64,000 nt of DNA from Mesaphorura yosii (Eukaryota > Arthropoda > Collembola > Poduromorpha > Tullbergiidae), in contig WIXG01000322.1 of assembly GCA_009869945.1 (NCBI GenBank), positions 1 to 64,000 on the forward strand, read 5' to 3'. The translations under genes were made by a program, and so were the position numbers. The notes beneath the pieces were generated by a model, which was not told the origin of the DNA, did no database searches, and was given only the letters and a program-made list of their open reading frames with translations. Positions 1-10,200 of the stretch are shown here, one piece after another (positions within the stretch are counted from its first letter, which is position 1; each line of letters opens with the position of its first letter).

Positions 1-122
1 GACTGAATTTATTTCGCGCAATCACGGCCCTTTTATAGGTAAAGGATGACTCACAAAATAATCTAAGTACACATGACACAGAAAAAACTAGGATTAGATA
101 CTAAGATTACAAACTAAATGGA

Positions 123-178
123 CCGTCGGTACGCTGGAACCGACGATATTCTAGAACCGTCGGTACACATGTACCGAC
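123..178. repeat. Two adjacent short hairpins sharing a repeated arm
   Basis: The ten-base word CCGTCGGTAC occurs at 123-132 and again at 157-166. Each copy is followed by its own complement. CGTCGGT at 124-130 pairs with ACCGACG at 139-145, and GTCGGTACA at 159-167 pairs perfectly with TGTACCGAC at 170-178 across two bases. A further partial copy (accgatg) lies at about 190. Function is unknown; it could be a small repeat cluster or a protein-binding site. Confidence 0.6.
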
Positions 179-2531
179 AGTACACATGGACCGATGCGAG
201 ATGCAGGGTCTGAACAGTTTGAGTTATTTCGGGTGACTATTATTAACTTATCCGATATCATCTATTGCGGATCGTAACAATTTTTCTTTCTTCTTGTCAG
301 GCATAATTCTAGCCTTGTAATTATCGTTAATTTGATAAAGTTTCTATCTGAATGGAAATATTTATAGAGTTGCGAGTAAATCAATATATACGACTACTTT
401 TCGCAAGGGCTTGTGAATTGAAGCAGAAAACTTTGTGTTAATCTTGTGGCTTCTAAGCCACGGGACCTTTGGCGTGAGATTTGTTTCGCTGGCTGAGCAT
501 AAAGACAGGTTGAAGACGGGTTGGAAAATGAATGAATTCAGATGGTATGTAAAAATTCTTATTTTTTATCCTTAAAAAATCAAGTCCGTGGGAATCCTGG
601 AACCCAACCTATGGCACACAGTCCTTCAATCTTGCTTTGATTCTCTTTTTAATTCTCTACAGTGAAAAGTTGCATTTGCAATTCACGTTTGTTAAATACA
701 TCTCGATCTCAGTCCGCATTTTTTAGTGTTTCCCTTAAAAGAACCAGATTTGTAAGTATAAAAAGCAGGTGATGGGGCTAAAAAATCCAAGCATAACACA
801 TAATTCACATAGCTCTTGTACACTGAAACTGAGATTTAAGCGATATAAAAAAGGCACCCTCATTCCTTCACATTAAAAAATTGAATCTGTGCATCTCTTC
901 TCACCTTCATTTCCCTGACCCGAGCTCTGTCCTCCTGTCTCCGTCTCCCTCCAGCCGGTTCGGTTGATAATCACCTTCCTCTCAGGAAAGCAGTAAAAAT
1001 CATCAAACCCGTGTGAAAATATTCTGGCTTTTTTAACAATAAATAATCTCACGACTTCAGATGTGAATTTCGGATCCTGGACTGCAACTGCAACAATTTA
1101 TCAGACTGTACGTTTCATTTCACTACTGTCATGCGATATGTGGTTCTGGAAAGAAATCTATTTTCTCACCATAATTTGGCGTGCCTCGATCGTGCTTTTA
1201 AACTAAACACTGCATTGCTCATAAAGGTGAAGTGTATTAATAGATCGATTGGAATTGTATGACCCAAACTGGGTGCTTGGTTATTTGTAAGCAGAATTTG
1301 GCTTGTTTATTTTTCGCAATCACTTCACTAATATGATACGCACTAAGTTTTCAATTTAAGTAAAAGTTCGTGAAGATTCACTTTAGTCCCGAATTCGTGA
1401 TTTCGCTTGAGACTCAAGTGTGTGAAGTGCTTTTCCTGAACTGAGTTGACACGAGTTTTCAAGATGCAATTCAGTCCAACGTATCCTTCATCTTGTGCGC
1501 AATTTAATCTGACAGTTATATGTGCACGTATTTATGTTCAGCGTTTACTGGAAACTTCTCAATTTCCTGACAGAATGTCCACATTGTCTGGACAGAATTG
1601 GAAAACCCCTTCTTTTATTTCTGGTCTTTAAGATCGAAATTCACGTCAAATCTTGGCATGCGATCTTCACGAAAGTGTAAAGACTCTGGGGAACTCAATA
1701 CCTTTATTTGGGTCTCCCTTGCTTGGTTTGGCGTTAACAAAAGGCTTGAAAGAATTCTTAGTTTCGTACCTTTCATTGATCGCTTCCTTGAAGTCTCTTT
1801 ACTCGGCGTTTCCACAGCCCTGGTATAATATTTCCGTGCCTTCCACACAAGAAATTAAGGCAAAAGTGGTGCGTCAAACCGAGACGAAATTTAAACCGAA
1901 AGCTTGTTTGGAAAACTCTTTTTAAGCCAAATTTCTATTTTAAGATTCTCCAACGCAGCGACCCTCGTGAAATAAGAAACTTAATCAGAATGAGTTTTCA
2001 TTCTTACTAAGCGTCAGCTTAAGTGGCGGCTGTGCAACTGCGTACTGTCCATCTGTTCGCATGTTTGTTTACTTGCCTGGCAATTTTTCCTATCCACGTT
2101 CAATTTACGACAACCAGATTGCCGAGTCTTTAGGAATCAATTAAGACTGTGTCAAGGTGCCGTAAATTTGCACTTTACCATCGCCAACATTTTTTCATTA
2201 CCCACATGTCGACTGTTAATTGAATATTTTCACCTTGCCTGGCTTTAGTTTCGCGTCTGCTGCTGCGGCTTGAGTTTGCGAGTGACCCGATGTACGAATT
2301 CGAACGTGCCGAACGGGTGCAACTTTTTTACCTCGTTCAATTTTTTGTTCAGTGTTACAAATCGAACTGTGCTTCTTAATTTCCCTTTACTCTTTCAATT
2401 CTTCAACTTCCATCTGCTTATTTTTTCCATCTTCAGGACGGTACGCAGTGGGTTCCAATCGAATCAATATAAATACAAAGTTTTCATGCTCTGAAATGTG
2501 TGACATGAATTATTTTACCGTACCCGTGTCG

Positions 2532-3372
2532 GTGCCCGCTGGCTGACGCCGGGCACGAGTGAAAGGGTATTAAAAAGTGTATTGAGTATTGAAGTTTGCA
2601 TCCATTGTCGATCGAGTTTCGAATCCTTTTTTATCGGTATGCCTGATTCTTTTATAGAGAAAAAGGATTCAAGGCTGATTTCTGGCCAAAAAAATTAAAC
2701 CTTTAAGGGTACCTTGGTTTGCGTGGAGCGTGTTATTTTACACATTTATTATTACGGCGAAGGGTTCGATTGAGTACTTTCTACTGAGTTTTCTCTTCAT
2801 GATGCTTCTCGCCATCATGACGGTAAAGCACGAGCCTGGCCTGGTCTGGAATACCGTAACTGGTAATCGAATAAGGGAATAAAAAATCGGACTAAATAAC
2901 CCAAAAAATACGAGAACGAATAGGAAAGGGGTAGATTTTTTTTATCGAAGCCCTTCGCATCGGTGGCACAGGCACGCTGGCAACAGCAACAGCCTGCCTT
3001 TCGCCTTTACATTAATGGCTTATGATGCTGTATAAAGCGTACGAAGCACATAAAGGATTGGTATACGAATGAGTAATAACTGTAATGAGTATGACAGAGT
3101 GCGAGCGGTGAGCGCCACGTTCATTGTTAAAGGGTAAAGCACGTTTTTGGACCCTTTTATTAGATTATTGGTATGAGAAGGTTCCGAACCCAAAGCCCAG
3201 ACCCAAGAAGCCGTAGTGAGAGACGGTAGAAACGTACCTCAGAACTTTTTTACGGGACTCGGTCGGATATTACATTGACAGGCATGCTTTGTCGTCAAAG
3301 AATTGTCGTTCTTCTGAATAGAGGCACGTGTAAGGGTTACGTGCAGCGTGTGCCTGAATTGGAGGTCTATTC
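2532..3372. other. Segment with several perfect short stems
   Basis: Three stems are visible. GTGCCCG pairs with CGGGCAC within 2532-2556. TCATGATG (2797-2804) pairs with CATCATGA (2813-2820) over an eight-base loop. GAATAGA (3316-3322) pairs with TCTATTC (3366-3372), enclosing a second inner GGCAC/GTGCC pairing. The local sequence is richer in GC than its surroundings. It lies 1-1.8 kb upstream of mir-100 and could be 5' pri-miRNA sequence or a regulatory region. None of the stems matches a microRNA I know. Confidence 0.35.
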
Positions 3373-4345
3373 TTACATTTCATTTTTGCATGATCTGTCA
3401 ATTCTAATTCTTTGCCTCTTCTGAACATGGCAATTGGCATCTGTATTGATTTTCGATACCCATTGAATTTGTCGCACAGATTTTAAAACCGAATACATCA
3501 TTGATTCGGGTAGTCTTGCAATCTGGATGTGGAAACAAATGTACCGAAAAATGTAAATCAGACTTTGCATCTTCTGCAATAAACATCTGTACGGATTACT
3601 CTCGAAACGTATAAATCATGAACATGAATGCAGGGCCCAGATTAAACAATAATTTTACAATGGTTGAAATTTCGGGTGCAAGAGCAGAAGACTGAACAAG
3701 GTCCGCATGAGTCGTGTCCTGCACATCGAGCGTTGAATTAGCTCAGGATTGAAGATACTTTATTGGATAATTGGATTAAAGGGCGGCTGGTTGTTATTGG
3801 TGTTAAATCACACCTTGTAAGACAAGCAAACACTTCTGCTCTTTACGCACAGTCGAACAGACAAAAGAAAATTGTACACGTTAATTGTATACAAACTTCA
3901 CCGCTTACCCTTTTGATTATGCGGCTGAAAAGCCGTAAGGGTTGAGAGTTGAAAGTTGCTTCTGTTTTTCTTGGCCTTGTTGGGGTATTACTTTGCGGTA
4001 TGATCTTCAAAGTTATTAAGTTTCATGTAACCCTTTTCTTTTACTTTCGTAGGTTTGGTCTCGGGTCAATGGAGAACCCTCACCGTCGTGTGGCAGTCGC
4101 TGGGTCTGAGCATAAGTGATGAATGTACAGGAAAAGGGTGTTCAAGTTTTATTTCTTGACAAATTGGCCGCTCGTGCTTGCACCTTTATGAACTTTTAAT
4201 TTTCATGTAAATGTTATGCTTTTTTATTAGGAGACGAAACACGAGCGAGGCAAGGACGCATTGGAGGCGAAGATTTTCATAGAGATTATGGACGTTTTTT
4301 ATCAGCCAGATCGGGTAGATCATCAGTTTCATCAGTTTGAATGAC

Positions 4346-4428
4346 TTTCAATACAAACCCGTAGAACCGAACTTGTTGTGTTCCCCAAGAGAAATTCACA
4401 AGTTTAGTACGACGGGTGTACGTTGAAA
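4346..4428 (+). ncRNA. mir-100: mir-100 precursor hairpin
   Basis: The 5' arm at 4356-4377 reads as the miR-100 mature sequence (AACCCGUAGA.CCGAACUUGU) with one substitution, A for U at position 11. The 3' arm at 4399-4420 (CAAGTTTAGTACGACGGGTG...) pairs with it over ACCCGT and AACTTGT blocks. The base of the stem closes with TTTCAA (4346-4351) against TTGAAA (4423-4428). miR-100 belongs to the miR-10/100 family and in most bilaterians is the first member of a cluster with let-7 and miR-125, which is what follows here on the same strand. The hairpin is seen in the sequence; processing is inferred. Confidence 0.93.
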
Positions 4429-4860
4429 TGTTACAAGCAACGAGCTCACCTTTCAAAAAAACGCTATCTGGATGTCGGAATTAGCGTCTAATTTCTGTGT
4501 GCCTGTAAACCTATAAATAAAGGGATACATGAGCCCATTGTACAGTTCTGAATAATATGCATTTGTGTTGTGTTCTGTCTGCTAGCTGCGTGTCGCGTGT
4601 TATTTTCTTGTTTATCATCGCGTCACTTTTGCTTCTAAATCTTGGGAATTACTAACCACGCTGTGCCGTAAATGGAGCTACATGACTTGACTCTATGAGG
4701 TCGGTCGCAGGCTTCCAGCTTTCAGTGTGCACGCCGAGCTCTTGTGGGATCGTGTGTTCCGTCCGCAATTTTTCCTTCCTTGACGTTCCAAAGGATGATT
4801 TAATGACCATGCTTCCTAAACCGATTACACGTACAATTTGTCCTACCTCATACATAATCT

Positions 4861-4953
4861 GATGACTTCTGCGCGAGGTAGTGGGTTGTATAGTTAGAAA
4901 TACATCTACTTTATGGCGAAACTGTACAACTTGCTAACTTTCTCGGATTCATC
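4861..4953 (+). ncRNA. let-7: let-7 precursor hairpin with altered mature sequence
   Basis: The 5' arm at 4874-4895 matches let-7 at 20 of 22 positions. The seed GAGGUAG (positions 2-8) is intact, but position 1 is C instead of U and position 10 is G instead of A. The 3' arm at 4922-4943 (CTGTACAACTTGCTAACTTT...) resembles the known let-7 passenger strand. Pairing includes GTTGTATAGT against ACTGTACAAC, and GATGA (4861-4865) against TTCATC (4948-4953) at the base. It lies about 0.4 kb after mir-100, as in the conserved cluster. let-7 controls developmental timing by repressing mRNAs through 3' UTR sites. Whether the C-initiated product is loaded normally is unknown; 5' isomiRs are possible. 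Confidence 0.93.
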
Positions 4954-7142
4954 AGGCAAACACCATTCATGTATGGGAATCCTGTTCCTCCTAGCCTCTT
5001 CATGTCACCTTGGTCGCACGGTTGACTCCTTTCATGGGTGCATGTCGATTTTGGTTTGTTCGCTAATAATTCAAGCTCCCGCATTTAAGTGATCAGATCG
5101 GTATATAACCAATTGATGATGTAATAGGACATTTGCAAGCTGTTTGATGTGTTGAACTATATTTTAGAAAGTTTATGAATGAATAAACGGCTTCAAATGA
5201 GACTGAATTAAACTGCCATTTCGAGTGGGTGTGGATCTTTGATTATTCATTTATTGTGCTGGGACTTCCACCAGATTTACTGGCTGCAATTGGTAGATTT
5301 TTGACGCATCAGAAAGCATTGAACAGTTCATTTGTCACTGCTGGTGAATAATGACCGCAGATACGAAATGCCGTAATTTTTCATTATACTGACGAAGCCG
5401 GTGGCATCATATTACGTAATTCTTGCCTCACGAGTTTCATGAGGCTGAAAATAAGATCGCATTTAGTTCTTATACGTGCATATTTAATCTTTCCTATTCT
5501 TGTGCCAGATGAACTTAAAAATGAAACCAGATTGGATTATAGTTACATAACTCTCATGCTACCGTTTCTGAACAGAATAAAATACACACTTTTTAGTATT
5601 GACATGTTTCATGATTTGTTAAAGTTGAAACTGATAACTCTTGAAACGGTTGCTGATTGGTAATGCTTGAAATCACGCGTTCACGAATGTGAGTCATTAT
5701 CAATTGACACGAACCACAGGGCAGGGAAAATGTTTTATCTCTTCATGGTCACTCTTCGTCTTGGGCTTCCGAAGCATTAAATTTTCATCCTTCGACCGTT
5801 TCAGCATTCCGCACTTCATCTCATCGTGATTGAGAATGGGTTTGTTTGCCGTTCCATTATTGTGTGAGCATTGTTGCATGCTGCTCCCCAAAGCGAGTGA
5901 ATTTTGGACTAAGTGTGCTCCGGACACGAACAAAGCGGATAGACAACTTCTGCTTTCGTGCCCTGCACGGACGTACTAAATTCTACGGTTCCCGACTTGG
6001 AGAACAAGCACAACACACGAGAAGACAAGAGAGCCTATCAACCAACGTCTGATGTCCCAATGTTATGCAATGAAACACCCCTCATTCGTTCGTTACGCAC
6101 ATCTCCCAACCGCTCAGCCTCTATTGATTTGTCTTGAGTCATGCGTCGAAGTGAAACCGATTCAGTTTTATGCTTTTTACAGCAAATGAAGTTCGACCGT
6201 TCTCGTAGTTTCAAAGTTTGAAAATAATTGTTTTGCGCAAAGTCTCACGCGACGGATGAATGAAAAGCTATCCCAACTTCCTGCTCCAGCATTTGACATT
6301 TGAACTTTCATGTACCGCAGCATCATAATCGTACAAACAAAATTAGTTCACGTTCACGCACTTGCGTAATACGATTCAGAAGAAATAATTTTAAAATTGA
6401 TGACGCACAATATTTGCCCTGTAACCAATTGAATGGCTGTGGTCTTAAAACAAAGAGAGAACAATCCGGGCCCAAGTGTTTCAAGCTTCGATTTGAGTAT
6501 TTGAGGTACCACATTCAATAATTCATGCGCTCCTTGGATGAAATTAAAACTGTCAATTAGCCTTTGCTGAAATTAACTAGAGCAGTTTCCTTCGTGTTGT
6601 TCAAACTTAATTGTGAATTGCTCTGCGAATTTAGCAGATTTATTATCCACTTGTTTACAACTTACACGGAGGTACAATTCTGCTATCAGCTTGGCTTAGA
6701 ATGTTTACACAAGGTACGACGCACGACATCCGAAAATCTTGAGACGGCCACGCTTCCATTCGTTTTAGGGAGTGGAATTATTCATGATAAAGGTAATGGC
6801 CAGGATTAAGATGTGAAATGTGAGCTTCACAATTTTCACAGACCATTTTTACGAACGACGGCAGTTAAGAAATGACATAAATTACTGTCGATTACGTTTA
6901 TTGTTATCGCACTCAAAGTTCGACATGAGTCTTCATGTTCGTGTCGAATTCGGTACCATTTCGTGATACAACTGGCGAGTAGGTACCTCGAAATGAAATC
7001 CTTTATAAACCAGGCACTTTACAACGAATTTTTCAGTTTCTTGAAGATTCTTCACTGGTGACAATCATGCACCAGCCACGCTCCTTCTTCCAGGATGCCA
7101 ATTTGTTCCGCTTCAGAAAACCAGCGTCTTCATTCGAGATCC
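4954..7142. other. Spacer between let-7 and mir-125
   Basis: No protein-coding exon is recognisable in this 2.2 kb and I saw no further microRNA-like hairpin. It is presumably internal to the shared primary transcript of the cluster, an inference from the conserved co-transcription of these microRNAs in other animals. The 0.43 kb between mir-100 and let-7 is likewise empty. Confidence 0.5.
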
Positions 7143-7230
7143 GAGCTTCAGTCCGTTCCCTGAGATCTGAAAATCTATGACGTACTTTCAAAGTCACAGG
7201 TTTTTAGGCTCTCAGGAGTGGAAGTTGCTC
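7143..7230 (+). ncRNA. mir-125: mir-125 / lin-4 family precursor hairpin
   Basis: The 5' arm starts at 7157 with UCCCUGAGA, the invariant miR-125/lin-4 5' end. The rest of the mature (to about 7178) differs from the usual ACCCUAACUUGUGA ending. The 3' arm from 7196 (ACAGGTTTTTAGGCTCTCAGGAG) resembles the miR-125 passenger strand and folds back on it. Pairs include CTGAG/CTCAG, TCTG/TAGG with wobble, and AAAATC/GGTTTT. The stem base closes GAGC (7143-7146) against GCTC (7227-7230). It is third in the mir-100, let-7, mir-125 order, 2.2 kb beyond let-7, which supports the family call despite the diverged 3' half. Confidence 0.88.
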
Positions 7231-10200
7231 AAAACATCATCTATCAGCTATCGAGAAATCGGCCATCCACAAACTAACTTGCATGGCTGATTCTTGAACA
7301 TTAACAATTATTAACCAATTCGCTTCACCTCCACTAAAATCTTCGTGCTTTTGGCAATTAAACAGGCAGCTGTGCGATTGTCTCCTACGAAGCTGCACCA
7401 CCGCTTGAATAGTCTTAGTTGCTACTAATCATAAAAATTAGGTGACAAAAATATGTTGCACGGATGTAGCTTGAACAACGTTGTGTCAAATTCAATCAAG
7501 CGCAAGCCGGGCCGGACTGCACTGGTCAACAGGAACTTTCATTTATCAGAATGAAATACTCTCGATTTTATCCATTAGAGCGTACTTTCTGATCCAGCTC
7601 AGCCAAGGCCTACATTCCATTGTGTTCAATATTTTTTGGACTCATTAATTTTTATCAGGGACAAGAATTCAGGCCATGAAACAAATCAAACGAGTCTTAA
7701 GAAACCTATCAGTTGCTCGATTCATTAGTTTCGCAGGCGCATATGCAGATGTGAACTAAGTTCAATTGTTTCAGATCATTTCAAATTCAATCTCTTCAAT
7801 TCTCGTACTGGAAAAACTACAACCGAGTTACCCCGTCAAGTCGAGCATATTTTATCACTGATTGTCTCTTCCTGACTGACCAGTTCGATTCGATTTTTAA
7901 TTCCCACGGCCCCGTTGAAGATTCAAAAAGGATTGGACACTGGACAAGTTCCCAGCCACGATATGAAGACAAAAGCAAAATACGACGATGCGAGTGCAGA
8001 ATGGTATAACATGTGTTGAAACTGATTCATCTCATTTCTCGTACCACTGCACTGCTCCGATGTCAAAAGAATTCAGAGTTCCTGTTTGCCCTACGAAAAA
8101 ATCAATTTTATAGTCGCTCGTCGGCTCGTCGCGTCTCACCAACTAAAACAGATGCAGATTCTGCACTGACAAATCGCCGGATGCGGGGCAATACGAGAAT
8201 TTTCCATACGAAAGTCATCGACATGATGGTTATTACGATAATGAGATTCGTGAATGCGTTTCAAATTTTGAAGAATCTCGAGTCAGCAAATAAAAGGAGC
8301 ACGTACCACATTCATGAGTACACAGTAAATTTCTCCAACTTCATTAGTTTTGGAAATTCATTTACGCAGTACCAGCCCTTTGAATTTCTTTATTTGAGAA
8401 CATTTTTCCGAAATAATACAATCCCGGCCGCCATCCACGTTCATACATTCTCCTTACTACCCCACGCGTGCAACAATTCCGTGCCCATTACTTCTTAATG
8501 ATGAAATAATTTCCAGTGATTCAAATTTCCAGTAAGCTATGGAATGGAATCAGCTTCGAACGAAGTGGCAAAGTATACTATTACAAGCAAAGCAGCAGCC
8601 ATGTCATGGAACACCAGAGGTCCAAAATTAAATTAGCACATTAACATCATTGTCCATGTGAGTACCAATTAATTTAATTATCTTAGGCAATTGAACTGAA
8701 GCTGAATCTAGCAACAAGGGTGCACAAGAAGCCGACAATGAAGTTTCAATCTCACGCACAAGAACAGAAACACGTTAGACTGCAGGATGCCAAGCCAGCA
8801 CTGCCGTTAAAACATCAGACAAGAAAACATCTTATGAGTTGTTGATATTAATAAGAATTAACTTGATGTGAAGCTCGTGTATGCCGGGAAAATGTTGCTC
8901 GGCTCATGTCCTGATGTCATAGCTCATAGAAGCCGAGGATAAATGAATCAATTATTATTAAGTTAGTTAAGTATTAAGCTAACGAGAATGCAAGGCGACA
9001 ACGACATGGGACAGGTGGTCACCAATCATTACAATGAAAACTTGTTTCGATACAATGACAATAGAAAATCACTGCTAAAACCAGCTTGTGCACATCAAAA
9101 CAACTTGCGACGACCCTTTGGACATTGGCTAAGATCAGTTTGGAACAGATGCTGTCTTCACCGGCCGTGACTCTTGGCTCAAGTAAACGTTTGGTTATTT
9201 CTGCGAGTACGCTTAAACATGCGTAAAAGTTCACAAATTCTTTCTCAACCTCAAATCGTCTGTTTTTATAGGCAGTACACAATGCACGGCTGACGCTCTG
9301 ACGTGTAAAATCAATGACATGGATCAAAAGCATGCAATGAGTGCAATTACAATACGAGCCGGAGGTCAAATCTGAAAGAGCATGTAAGAAGTTAATTATG
9401 GGGCCCGCACTCAAATTTAATCTATTTCCAGTGTTCTTGTGAACTTCTCGCAAACCCGGCGAGCTGATTTCACATCTGTTTTAAGATTCCAGATTAAGGA
9501 GCAGGTGACTGATAAGTTGCTTCAGGTGAAGGGTTTGCCAATTTAATTACACATCCGCTAATCGAGAGTAGTTCGTAATAACACGAAGATTGATTTCTTA
9601 AACGAATGAATAAAAACACCTTTATCAATTGCTGCAGCAGGCAGTTGTTCGTATTAATCGGCTTCATTTCAATTCGACAAGCACAAAGGACCGGATTGTT
9701 TTGTAACTGCTTGCCCTAGCCTGAAGAGTGATTTGGTAATATGGATTCCATATTTCTCAACTCGCCTCATCCTGGAGCTGGAAAGCTGGATTGACCAACA
9801 GCACCGGCTAAAAATTGTGAACCAGTTTCCTTTGTATTATCCTTGTGATTGCAATTGACCATCTTGCCAAGACTGCGATTCACGATTCAAAACTCACAAT
9901 CGGCCTTCGAATTGATTCATTGCAGCAGGACATGAGATCTATTCAAATCAGGATTAAAAGGAATTTTTTTTAAAGATCGAAGTTGAGCTTGATTTGTGTT
10001 TGTGTCTCGCCATTCGCGACGCTGCAACAAAAGCACCGATTCAGCTGTGAAAGTAAAGCTATATATGCATTTCTCAATGGTAATTTGCGTAAGTGTGCAA
10101 GCAATTTTTCTCGTTACGGGTGTGTATACATGTGTACGTGGTTTTTTGCACGAGTAGTACTTGCTCCTATTTTTCCACATACTGGATTCTATTCCATGCT

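Larger units (their letters stand above)
1..4345. other. Gene-poor stretch upstream of the microRNA cluster
   Basis: No open frame here shows a recognisable protein family, and the short frames lack plausible exon structure. The stretch holds a pair of small hairpins near its start (123-178) and several perfect short stems between 2.5 and 3.4 kb. By position it could carry the promoter and 5' part of the primary transcript for the downstream + strand microRNAs, but no promoter motif decides this. Confidence 0.5.

Noticed and set aside
8013-8498. 161-codon open frame on the + strand
   Set aside because: It begins at GTG, has no recognisable domain or splice partner and lies in the non-coding flank of the microRNA cluster; likely chance.
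9019-9453. 144-codon open frame on the minus strand
   Set aside because: No known motif, no splice context and no supporting neighbour; composition looks random.
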